From Acidobacteriota bacterium (GTDB lineage Bacteria; Acidobacteriota; Blastocatellia; Pyrinomonadales; Pyrinomonadaceae), in NCBI GenBank assembly GCA_020200135.1, contig JAIVJI010000090.1, forward strand, positions 1 through 46,108: 46,108 nucleotides of DNA, read 5' to 3'. The notes under the pieces were generated by a model that saw nothing but the letters and a program-made list of their open reading frames with translations, was not told the origin of the DNA and made no database searches. Below, in pieces: positions 6,222-13,366 of the stretch; positions within the stretch are counted from its first letter, which is position 1, and every line of letters starts with the position of its first letter. The position numbers and the translations under genes were made by a program.

Positions 6222-8156
6222 ATGAAACTCCTACAGCACATCGACTCGCCAGCGGACCTGCGCCGCCTGCGACCCGAGCAGTTGCAGACGGCCGCCGACG
6301 AGATACGCCAGTACATCCTTGAGACGATGTCGCGCGTGGGCGGCCACACGGGCGCCTCGCTTGGCGCGGTCGAGCTGGCCGTCGCGCTGCACTACGCCTT
6401 CGACACGCCGCGCGACCGGCTGGTCTGGGACGTGGGGCACCAGGCTTACGCGCACAAGATTCTGACCGGGCGCCGCGAGCTGCTGCCGACGGTCAAGCAG
6501 TACGGCGGCATCTCGGGCTTCCTCCGCCGCGACGAGTCGGAGTACGACACCTTCGGCGCGGGTCACGCCTCGACCTCTCTGTCGGCCGCGCTCGGGATGG
6601 CCGTCGCGCGCGACCAGCGCGGCGAAGACCACCACGTCGTCGCCGTCATCGGCGACTCTTCCTTAGCGGGCGGGATGGCGATGGAGGCGGTCAACCAGTC
6701 GGGCCACCTCAGGACGCGCCTCATCGTCCTGCTCAACGACAACGAGATGTCCATCGCGCCGGCGGTCGGCGCCCTGACCGGCTACCTCAACCGCATACGC
6801 GAGGCGCAAGGCTACCACCGCTTCAAGGACGAGGTGGGCGACCTCCTCCACGACATCCCCTCGTTCGGCGAGCGGCTCTACAACGCGGCGAAGACCGTCA
6901 AGGACGCCATCGCGGCGGCGGTGCTGCCGGGCGCGCTCGTCAACGAGCTGGGCTTCAAGTACATCGGCTACGTGGACGGCCACAACCCGCGCGCGCTCGT
7001 CCACGCGCTCGAAGAGGCGAAGCAGGTCAAGGACTCGCCCGTCATCGTCCACGCGCTCACGCAGAAGGGGAAGGGCTACCCGGCGCGCGAGAAGAACTAC
7101 TACGCCTGGCACGCCACCGGCCCGTTCGACTTGAAGACCGGCACGGCCGTCAAGTCGGCTTCGCCCGCGGCGCCGGCCTACACGGCCGTCTTCGGGCAGG
7201 CGATGTGCGAGCTGATGGGGCGCGACCCGAAGGTCATCGCGCTCACCGCCGCGATGCCCGACGGCACCGGCATCGACAAGGTGCTGGAGAAGTTCCCCGA
7301 GCGCGCCTACGACGTAGGGATAGCCGAGCAGCACTGCGTCACCTTCTCGGCCGGGATGTCCACCGAGGGGCTGAAGCCGTTCTGCGCCATCTACTCGACC
7401 TTCCTCCAGCGCGCCTTCGACCAGATCGTCCACGACGTCTGTCTGCAGAACCTCAACGTCAAGTTCTGCATGGACCGCGCCGGGATAGTCGGCGGCGACG
7501 GGCCGACGCACCACGGGCTGCTCGACATCGCGTACCTGCGCCCCGTCCCGAACATGGTCGTGATGGCGCCCAGCGACGAGGGCGAGATGCGCGACATGCT
7601 CCACACGATGGCGGCGCACGAGGGCCCGGCCGCGATGCGCTACCCGCGCGGCAACGGCGTCGGCGCCGACCTCAAGCGCGAGCCGCGCCTGCTCGAAATC
7701 GGTAAGGCCGAGATACTGCGCGACGGCGGCGAGGTGGCCGTCGTCGCCTACGGCTCGATGGTGCACCCGGCCGTCCGTGCGGCCGAGCAGTTGGCGAAGG
7801 ACGGCGTCGAGGCGACGGTCGTCAACGCGCGCTTCGTCAAGCCGCTCGACGCGGGGCTGCTGCTGGCGTTGGCGCGCACCCGTAGGCTCATCGTCACCGT
7901 CGAGGAGGCGTACCTGGCGGGCGGCTTCGGCTCGGCCGTCACCGAGCTGCTGGAAGAGAACGGGCTGCTCGACTCTGTGCGCGTCGTGCGCATGGGCGTC
8001 CCCGACCGCATCATCACCCACGGCGACCCCAAGCTGCTCCTCGCCAAGTACGGCCTCGACGCCGACGGCATCTACACGCGCGTCAAGGAAGCCTGGGAAG
8101 TCCTCGAAGAGCGCCGCGCCGGCGCGCGGAGTAAGGCGGTAGACAGTAGACAGTAG
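6222..8156 (+). CDS. dxs: 1-deoxy-D-xylulose-5-phosphate synthase
   Basis: Condenses pyruvate and glyceraldehyde 3-phosphate to DXP with ThDP, the entry step of the MEP isoprenoid pathway and also a thiamine/pyridoxal precursor route. The 644-residue length is normal. Visible features: N-terminal GHTGASLGAVELAVALHYAF and DVGHQAYAHKILTGR; the ThDP motif begins GDSSLAGGMAMEAVN and ends LLNDNEMSIAP; the active-site glutamate is in DVGIAEQHCVTFSAG; the transketolase C domain starts near AEILRDGGEVAVVAYGS. The ThDP motif has GDS where GDG is usual. The last residues (VDSRQ) and the TAG stop come from the adjacent heptamer repeat. Confidence 0.95.
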   Translation: MKLLQHIDSPADLRRLRPEQLQTAADEIRQYILETMSRVGGHTGASLGAVELAVALHYAFDTPRDRLVWDVGHQAYAHKILTGRRELLPTVKQYGGISGFLRRDESEYDTFGAGHASTSLSAALGMAVARDQRGEDHHVVAVIGDSSLAGGMAMEAVNQSGHLRTRLIVLLNDNEMSIAPAVGALTGYLNRIREAQGYHRFKDEVGDLLHDIPSFGERLYNAAKTVKDAIAAAVLPGALVNELGFKYIGYVDGHNPRALVHALEEAKQVKDSPVIVHALTQKGKGYPAREKNYYAWHATGPFDLKTGTAVKSASPAAPAYTAVFGQAMCELMGRDPKVIALTAAMPDGTGIDKVLEKFPERAYDVGIAEQHCVTFSAGMSTEGLKPFCAIYSTFLQRAFDQIVHDVCLQNLNVKFCMDRAGIVGGDGPTHHGLLDIAYLRPVPNMVVMAPSDEGEMRDMLHTMAAHEGPAAMRYPRGNGVGADLKREPRLLEIGKAEILRDGGEVAVVAYGSMVHPAVRAAEQLAKDGVEATVVNARFVKPLDAGLLLALARTRRLIVTVEEAYLAGGFGSAVTELLEENGLLDSVRVVRMGVPDRIITHGDPKLLLAKYGLDADGIYTRVKEAWEVLEERRAGARSKAVDSRQ

Positions 8157-8250
8157 ACAGTAGGGAAAACGAAGGCGGCGCGTCCCGGTCATCAACCGAG
8201 CGCGCCGCCTGTCTTTTCTACTGACTACTGACTACTGGCTACTGTCTACT
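8139..8250. repeat. Heptamer-word inverted repeat, type 1 (AGTAGAC), copy 2
   Basis: Left arm 8139-8163 (GTAGACA words), right arm 8219-8250 (TACTGAC/TACTGTC words). The core has the same order of parts as the copy at 133-262: A-rich start, GGCGGCGCGTC, a short variable loop with CATC, CCGAGCGCGCCGC, T/C-rich end. The dxs stop lies in the second word of the left arm. The element sits between two convergent frames. Confidence 0.85.
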
Positions 8251-8251
8251 T

Positions 8252-8443
8252 TCATGGTCTGTCCTTCCGCGTCGCCTCCTGACTGTACTTCCTCAGAGAC
8301 TCCTGGTATTTCTGCGCGATGCGGAGGGTGCGCGTGATGTCTTCGTCCTCGAGGTGCGGGTAGCGCCGGTTGGTCGTGGCGACGGCCGTGTCGAGGAGCC
8401 GCTCGGCCTCGCGGTAGCGTTGGGCCTCGACCTCGGCGGCCAT
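8252..8443 (-). CDS. Small hypothetical ORF, possible remnant of a larger gene
   Basis: The ATG-initiated frame gives 63 residues (MAAEVEAQRYREAERLLDT...). The frame stays open upstream without Met to about 8560, adding residues such as YFTIALLAQAIRDMAAEV that form one continuous amphipathic helix. That continuity suggests the ATG is internal and the N-terminus has been lost. The helical, tetratricopeptide-like tail recalls the C-termini of some VWA-domain proteins, but this is only a resemblance. No ribosome site is visible. It could be a decayed gene end preserved next to the repeat. Confidence 0.35.
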   Translation of the reverse strand: MAAEVEAQRYREAERLLDTAVATTNRRYPHLEDEDITRTLRIAQKYQESLRKYSQEATRKDRP

Positions 8444-8592
8444 GTCGCGGATGGCCTGCGCGAGCAGCGCGATGGTGAAGTATCGTCCGGGGAGACAGAG
8501 TCTGACGGCGAAGTCACCTGCGAGGGAAGTTCTTTTTTCGCGCCGCTGGGCTGACAGATGTCAGCCGCGCGCGCCGGGATGCCCGTAAAATT

Positions 8593-8976
8593 TCAGGCGC
8601 CCGGCCGCCGGCGCGGGAGCCCTTCGACGAGGTGGTCGCCGGCGAGCCAGAGGCTCCAGGCGTGGTGGTAGAAGGCGACGGGGAAGAGCAGCGCGACCGC
8701 GAAGAGGATGGGGAGCAGCGCCGCGCCGCCCCCGGCCGACGAGAGCAGCCAGAGCCCGGCCGTCGCCAGCACCGCCGCCTCGGTCGTGACCACGTTGATC
8801 ATGATGGCGCCGACGAAGAAGCCCTCCTCGCGCTGGAAGACCGCGCCGCAGGCCGGGCACTCGGGGCGCACGCGGAAGGGCGTCTGGAAGACCGACGCGC
8901 CCCCGCAGACCGGGCACCGCAGCCTCGCGCCCCTCGAAAGCGCCTTGATGATGGAGCGGTCTTTCCGTTGACTCAA
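8593..8976 (-). CDS. DUF983 family zinc-ribbon membrane protein
   Basis: A 127-residue protein with two CxxC pairs, CPVCGG and CPACGA, at about residues 21-43, forming a zinc ribbon in the pattern GARLRCPVCGG...VRPECPACG of DUF983. Two hydrophobic segments follow (about 52-75 and 85-106), giving a small inner-membrane protein. Function is unknown for the family; some members lie near cytochrome oxidase genes, which is not the case here. It diverges from the dioxygenase gene, about 120 bp apart. Confidence 0.82.
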   Translation of the reverse strand: MSQRKDRSIIKALSRGARLRCPVCGGASVFQTPFRVRPECPACGAVFQREEGFFVGAIMINVVTTEAAVLATAGLWLLSSAGGGAALLPILFAVALLFPVAFYHHAWSLWLAGDHLVEGLPRRRPGA

Positions 8977-9025
8977 CCCGCAACCCCCCGCGCGGCGCGG
9001 CGCGCATCGGCCGCCGTCCGTGCCT

Positions 9026-9031
9026 TATAAT
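9026..9031 (+). promoter_or_regulatory. Perfect -10 TATAAT upstream of the PhyH-like gene
   Basis: TATAAT in the divergent space between the DUF983 and dioxygenase genes. No TTGACA-like -35 is evident at 16-18 bp. The flanking TTATAATA is nearly symmetric, so it may serve either direction. Confidence 0.4.
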
Positions 9032-9096
9032 ACGCCGCGCCTTCGTTAAATAAAGTGCCGGCGCCGAGGGGCGCGCCGGCGCCGGAGTGGACGGCG

Positions 9097-9981
9097 ATGA
9101 GCGAAGACCTTTCACAGTACCACGCGCCGGTCACACGTCTGTTCCCAGCGCCGCCGTCGCCGGGCGAGTGCGACGAGTACCGTCTGACCGACGGGCAGGT
9201 GGCGTTCTACGAGGAGCAGGGGTACCTCGCAGGCGTCCGCGTGCTCGACGAGGCGCAGGTCGAGGCGCTGCGCGCGGAGCTGACGGGTTTGATGAACCCG
9301 TCGCACGCGGGGCGCGGGCTCTGGTACGAGTACCACTCGAACGAGTCGGCCGACCCCGGTCGCGTGCTCTTCCACGCGCTCGGCGCGTGGCGCATCGCGG
9401 AGGGCTTTCACGACCTGCTGTGGAACCCGCGCTTCACCGTCCCGGCGTCGCAGCTTCTGTGCGGCGCGCCGGTGCGCTTCTGGCACGACCAGTTGTTCTG
9501 CAAGCCCGCGCGCCACGGCGGCGTCGTCGCGTGGCACCAGGACTACTCCTACTGGACGCGCACCACGCCGCTCGCGCACCTGACCTGCTGGGTGGGACTC
9601 GACGACTCGACGCGCGAGAACGGCTGCGTCAACTACGTGCCGGGCAGCCACCGCTGGGCAGACCTCCCCAGGACGGGGCTGGCGGGCGACATGGACGCGA
9701 TACTGACGGTGCTGACCGACGAGCAGCGAGAGCTGTTCAGGCCGGTGGCGATAGAGCTGAAGGCGGGCGAGGCCTCGTTCCACCACCCGCGCATGATCCA
9801 CGGCTCCTACGCCAACTCGACCGAACGCCCGCGGCGCGCCACCGTCATCAACGTCTTCCGCGACGGCGTGCGCTCGAACTCCGACGCCGCGCCCCTCGCC
9901 GGCGTCCCCGTCGTCCCCAGGGGCCAGCCGATGGGCGGCCGCTTCTTCCCGCTGCTGTTCGACGGGCGAAATTACCTCTAA
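9097..9981 (+). CDS. Phytanoyl-CoA dioxygenase (PhyH)-like Fe(II)/2-oxoglutarate oxygenase
   Basis: A 294-residue cytoplasmic oxygenase of the PhyH family, which hydroxylates small molecules using iron, O2 and 2-oxoglutarate. The iron triad is His147 and Asp149 in WHQDYSYWT and His235 in [10 protein letters not shown]; the arginines in RRATVINVF are placed to bind the 2-oxoglutarate carboxylate. VPGSHRW is also typical. Substrate unknown; PhyH relatives act on acyl-CoAs, osmolytes and natural products. GGAG 10 nt upstream supports the ATG at 9097 over a GTG at 9057. Followed after 53 bp by a UspA gene with its own strong ribosome site. Confidence 0.85.
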   Translation: MSEDLSQYHAPVTRLFPAPPSPGECDEYRLTDGQVAFYEEQGYLAGVRVLDEAQVEALRAELTGLMNPSHAGRGLWYEYHSNESADPGRVLFHALGAWRIAEGFHDLLWNPRFTVPASQLLCGAPVRFWHDQLFCKPARHGGVVAWHQDYSYWTRTTPLAHLTCWVGLDDSTRENGCVNYVPGSHRWADLPRTGLAGDMDAILTVLTDEQRELFRPVAIELKAGEASFHHPRMIHGSYANSTERPRRATVINVFRDGVRSNSDAAPLAGVPVVPRGQPMGGRFFPLLFDGRNYL

Positions 9982-10034
9982 CCATTTATCCCCCTCGGAA
10001 AATGTTCGTAGCGGGCGTGGAAAGGAGAGGAGTG

Positions 10035-10502
10035 ATGAAAATCCTTTTGGCGATTGACGGCTCGCAGTGCAGCGAGGCCGCCGTGGAGGAGGTCGCGCGC
10101 CGGCCCTGGCCGGAGGACGGCGAGTTCAGAATCGTCTCGGTCGTCGAGCCGCCCGGCGCGCTGACGGCCGAGCCGTACATGGGCATCGACGGATACTTCG
10201 AGGAGGTCGAGCGGCTCAAGCGCAAGCGGGCCGAGGAGATTCTGGCCACGGCGGCTGCCGTGCTGCGCGACGGCGCGGGGACGGCCCGGTTGAGCATCAC
10301 GACCGAGGTGCTGACCGGCTCGCCCAAGCGCGCCATCGTCGAGGAGGCCGAGGTGTGGGGCGCCGACCTCATCGTCGTCGGCTCGCACGGCTACCACACG
10401 TGGGAGCGTTTGCTCCTCGGCTCGGTCTCGCAGTCGGTCGCCGCCCACGCCCCCTGCTCGGTCCAGATCGTCCGGTGCCGGAAGAAAGAGTCTGAAGTCT
10501 GA
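10035..10502 (+). CDS. Universal stress protein, UspA family
   Basis: A 155-residue single-domain UspA protein. The N-terminus MKILLAIDGSQCSEAAVEEV and the ATP-loop GSHGYHTWERLLLGSVSQSV (pattern G-x2-G-x9-G-S) are intact, so it is probably of the ATP-binding class. Such proteins support survival under stress; the specific role is not readable. AGGAGAGGAG directly precedes the ATG. The last three residues (SEV) and the TGA are encoded by two AGTCTGA words of the heptamer repeat family, so the C-terminus has been altered by repeat insertion, as in lipB and dxs. Confidence 0.9.
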   Translation: MKILLAIDGSQCSEAAVEEVARRPWPEDGEFRIVSVVEPPGALTAEPYMGIDGYFEEVERLKRKRAEEILATAAAVLRDGAGTARLSITTEVLTGSPKRAIVEEAEVWGADLIVVGSHGYHTWERLLLGSVSQSVAAHAPCSVQIVRCRKKESEV

Positions 10503-10509
10503 AGTCCGG
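10489..10509. repeat. Heptamer repeat, single arm (AGTCTGA x2, AGTCCGG)
   Basis: Three tandem words overlapping the UspA stop codon, followed by a core-like stretch with TAAAAACCGAGC (10518-10529) similar to the AAAACCG core of type 2 elements. No right arm follows, so this looks like half an element. Confidence 0.65.
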
Positions 10510-10788
10510 GGCGGGAATTAAAAACCGAGCTCATCGCCCCCAACCACAAAATTTGCTCTCAGGGCAAGAAGATTGCCGCCCCCGACGCCGTCTACGGCCG
10601 CCAGACTCGAAAGAAATGATGAAGCCGGGGGGCGGGGGATGAAGTGACAGCCGTCTTCACTTTGTCTTCCGCCCTCCCGAACGCCCTCCCTCACGGTCGG
10701 GCTTGTGGCCCCGCGCCCGACTTTGTTTGAGGTTCGAGAAAAAGCCTTCCCGTCCCGCCCGCCGACTTAAGCCACGCCTTCCGCCCGC

Positions 10789-10901
10789 CTCAAGTTTTCC
10801 TCAAGCGGCCTTAAGTCGTTGAAAAGCAAGGCGTCTAAAAATATCTCCCGCCGCCCGAAAAAATTTCTCCGCGCTCAAGTTTCGCTCAATCCCTCTTGAC
10901 T
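10789..10901 (+). promoter_or_regulatory. CTCAAG direct-repeat pairs with 11-bp period before a TTGACT
   Basis: CTCAAG at 10789-10794 and 10800-10805, then CTCAAG at 10874-10879 and CTCAAT at 10885-10890. Both pairs have an 11-bp period, the geometry of OmpR/PhoB-type response regulator sites. TTGACT (10896-10901) starts 5 bp after the second pair and could be the -35; no clear -10 follows. Regulator unknown. Confidence 0.4.
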
Positions 10902-10995
10902 ATCTTGTCCATGCTGACGGCCGAGGGCTAAGGCATCAGCCCGCAAGCTTCTCGTCGCGGCCGCCCGGAGTCGGGCCGGAAGGACGCGGCGGGCG

Positions 10996-11046
10996 GGCGG
11001 CCCGGGGCTCACACGCTTGGCAGAGATGTGTGACCCCCGGGCCGCC
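10996..11046 (+). promoter_or_regulatory. 19-bp inverted repeat upstream of subtilase 1
   Basis: Arms 10996-11014 and 11028-11046 pair at 18 of 19 positions around a 13-nt loop. It lies 67-117 nt before the ATG at 11113, is not followed by a T-run, and so could be a 5'-leader hairpin or an operator. Which of these cannot be told from sequence. Confidence 0.5.
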
Positions 11047-11112
11047 ACTGAAAAATCACCCAGCCTCGCTCGGGCCAAAGGTTTCACAGCCGGGACTGAA
11101 GAGGGAAAGATA

Positions 11113-13173
11113 ATGACGACGACTTTGAGAACAGCCTTTATCACCGCGGCCGTGCTGGCGCTCGCCCTGTCGAACGTGCCGGCGCGCGTCGGCATCCAGC
11201 TCGGCGACCGCACGGCGGCGGCCGCGACCGTCAAGATCGACTCGCAGCTCACGCGCTTCTTCGCCACGCGCGCGGCCGGCGCGACCGTCCCCGTGGTCAT
11301 CACCTACGCCAACAAGCCGGGCGCGGCCGAGTTCTCGCGCCTCCAGCTCGCGGGCATCACCAGGGGCTTCGCCACGCGCGAGCTGCCGATGGTCATCGCC
11401 GACATGAGCGCCGTCCAGCTGGCCGCCGTCAGCCGCCAGCCGGGCGTCGTCTCCATCTACGGGAACCGCCTGCTCAAGACCTTCACCAACGCCAGCCGCA
11501 CCTTCATCGGCGCCACGCAGGTCGGGACCGACTCGCAGGTGACGAAGGCCAACAAGAGCAACCCCGGCTTCCCCATCTCGGGCAAGGGCGTCGGCATCGC
11601 CTACATCGACACCGGCATCGACGGGACGCACAAGGATTTGACCTACGGCAAGAAGACCGTCCAGAACGTCATCCAGCCGCTCTCCGAGACGGTGGTCTCC
11701 GACGCCGGGCTCGTCATCGGCGCCGGCGTCTCGGTCGGCGACATCCTGTACAGCACCGGCTTCGTGCCCCCGATTTATTTAGAGAACCAGCCGATGTCGG
11801 ACGTCGAGTCCGGGCACGGCACGCACGGCGCGGGCGTCGCCGCCGGCAGCGGCGAGCAGTCGGGCAACTTCTACGGCGGCGTCGCGCGCGGCGCGCACCT
11901 CATCGGCCTCAACTCCGGCAACGAGCTGGGCCTCCCGCTCGTCGCCATCGTCGGCGCCTACGACTACCTGCTCGTCAAGCAGTTCGACTACAACATCCGC
12001 GTCGTCAACAACTCGTGGGGCTCCACGCTCAACGCCGACGACCTCGACCCGAACAACCCGGTCAACGTCTCCACGCGCACCTGCCACGACCGCAACATCG
12101 TGGTCGTCTTCGCCGCGGGCAACTCGGGCGACACCGCGACCTCGATCAACCCCTACTCGACGATGCCCTGGACCATCTCGGTCGCGGCGGGCGTCAAGCA
12201 GGGCCTCGGCTCGCCGGCCGACTTCAGCTCGCGCGGCGTCGACAACGGCACCGGCACCGACGTGGCCGGGATGCCCGCCGACCGGGGCGCCCGGCCGAAC
12301 CTCCGCCCCGACATCACCGCGCCCGGCGTCGACATCAAGAGCGCGCGGCTGCGCGGCGTGGGGCTGACGAACACGCTCGGCACGGTGCCCCTCATCGGGA
12401 ACGATCTGACGACCATCCCGCCGGCCTACCTGCCGTACTACACGACCTCGCAGGGGACCAGTTTCGCGTGCCCGCACGTCTCGGGCGTCGTCGCGCTGAT
12501 GCTCGAAGCCAACCCGCTGCTCACGCCCGACGAGGTGGTGACCATCCTCCGGCAGACGGCCAACCCGATGCCGTTCGAGGAGCGCGTCGTGGGCGCCGGC
12601 TACGTCGACGCGCACAACGCGGTGCGCGCGTCGATGGGGCTGACGGCCGTGCCGCACGCCTTCGACCTCATCCCGGAGGACGGCGGCCCCGAGATCATCG
12701 ACCCGTCGGGCGACGCCTTCGGCACTGGCGCGCAGGACATCCACTCGGTCGACTTCGCCTACGACGCCGCCGCGGGCCAGATCGTCTACACGCTGACGCT
12801 GGCCAACGCGGCCGAGCGGCTCCAGAACAACATGTGGACGGTCAGCTCGGTCTTCAACGGCAAGACGATCTTCGTCTCGGCCGGCGTCTCGGAGACGGGT
12901 GCGATGACGTACGAGTACGGCCACTATGAGGTGTTGCCGAACGGGACGAACAACCAGGTCGGCGACGGCGCGCCCGACTCGGGGGAGGTCGTCGGCAACC
13001 AGATACGCATCCGGGTCGCGGTCGCCAAGATCAACGCGGTCGCGGTCGCCGACATCGTCGGCACGACCTCGACGGGGACGCGCGCGAACGCGCAGATACT
13101 CATCGGCGCGCTAGGCGGGGGGCTGCTCTTAAGCTCCGACACGGCTTCGGGCTCCGACTTTGTCGTGCAGTAA
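11113..13173 (+). CDS. Secreted subtilisin-like serine protease (S8), subtilase 1
   Basis: A 686-residue exported peptidase. Signal peptide (TLRTAFITAAVLALALSNVPA), an inhibitor I9-like propeptide (about 40-125), then the S8 domain with Asp166 (YIDTGIDGTH), His235 (GHGTHGAG), oxyanion Asn337 (AAGNSG) and Ser450 (GTSFACPHVSG). The C-terminal 150 residues form a beta-rich domain without a recognised name, perhaps for substrate or surface binding. Start at 11113 is chosen because the signal peptide follows it; an upstream in-frame ATG at 11017 would overlap the hairpin loop. It shares NIRVVNNSWG and YLENQP with subtilase 2, so the two are likely tandem duplicates. Confidence 0.92.
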   Translation: MTTTLRTAFITAAVLALALSNVPARVGIQLGDRTAAAATVKIDSQLTRFFATRAAGATVPVVITYANKPGAAEFSRLQLAGITRGFATRELPMVIADMSAVQLAAVSRQPGVVSIYGNRLLKTFTNASRTFIGATQVGTDSQVTKANKSNPGFPISGKGVGIAYIDTGIDGTHKDLTYGKKTVQNVIQPLSETVVSDAGLVIGAGVSVGDILYSTGFVPPIYLENQPMSDVESGHGTHGAGVAAGSGEQSGNFYGGVARGAHLIGLNSGNELGLPLVAIVGAYDYLLVKQFDYNIRVVNNSWGSTLNADDLDPNNPVNVSTRTCHDRNIVVVFAAGNSGDTATSINPYSTMPWTISVAAGVKQGLGSPADFSSRGVDNGTGTDVAGMPADRGARPNLRPDITAPGVDIKSARLRGVGLTNTLGTVPLIGNDLTTIPPAYLPYYTTSQGTSFACPHVSGVVALMLEANPLLTPDEVVTILRQTANPMPFEERVVGAGYVDAHNAVRASMGLTAVPHAFDLIPEDGGPEIIDPSGDAFGTGAQDIHSVDFAYDAAAGQIVYTLTLANAAERLQNNMWTVSSVFNGKTIFVSAGVSETGAMTYEYGHYEVLPNGTNNQVGDGAPDSGEVVGNQIRIRVAVAKINAVAVADIVGTTSTGTRANAQILIGALGGGLLLSSDTASGSDFVVQ

Positions 13174-13290
13174 AGGCTTGCCACGCGGCCCGCTCCGCGC
13201 GGAGGGCAAGCCGTGCGGAGCGGGGCGCGTGGTCCGGGGCGCGGTTCGGGAGAGTCCCCTTCGGGGGAACGGGGTCTCTCCCGAGCCGCC
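13174..13290 (+). promoter_or_regulatory. Strongly structured spacer between subtilases 1 and 2
   Basis: Two structures lie side by side. First, arms 13181-13202 and 13211-13232 pair over 22 positions with one mismatch and one G-U; this competes with an 8-bp pairing GGCTTGCC (13175-13182) with GGCAAGCC (13205-13212), so the two folds exclude each other. Second, 13241-13254 pairs with 13276-13289 (14 bp, one G-U) and encloses a TCCCC-TTCG-GGGGA hairpin with the stable C(UUCG)G loop. No T-run follows. It may terminate, attenuate or stabilise the transcript. Confidence 0.55.
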
Positions 13291-13366
13291 AACGAAGAAA
13301 CTGAAGAGAGAAGTTTATAAGCCTCGCGGCTCACAAGACGGGATGCGAAAGGGAGAGGCGTTCATC

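Larger units (their letters stand above)
10510..11112. other. 600-bp intergenic region before the subtilase cluster
   Basis: No convincing ORF. It holds the half repeat at its left end, an imperfect inverted repeat around AAGTGACAG...CTTCACTT (10642-10662), AT-richer blocks near 10840-10870 unlike the surrounding GC level, two pairs of CTCAAG direct repeats, a TTGACT, and a long inverted repeat close to the protease start. It looks like the control region of the protease genes. Confidence 0.6.

Noticed and set aside
9087..10034. Possible fusion of the UspA frame with a long upstream extension
   Set aside because: The extension is the out-of-frame shadow of the dioxygenase gene; a strong ribosome site marks the UspA start at 10035.
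10637..10660. Shared motif GGATGAAGT...GCCGTCTT with 28810-28832
   Set aside because: Two short partly matching stretches after unrelated genes; too weak to call a repeat family, though both lie downstream of stop codons.
11007..11033. Sigma-54 promoter (TTGGCA near 11015)
   Set aside because: The second half (TTGC at the right distance) is missing and the motif lies in the loop of the inverted repeat.
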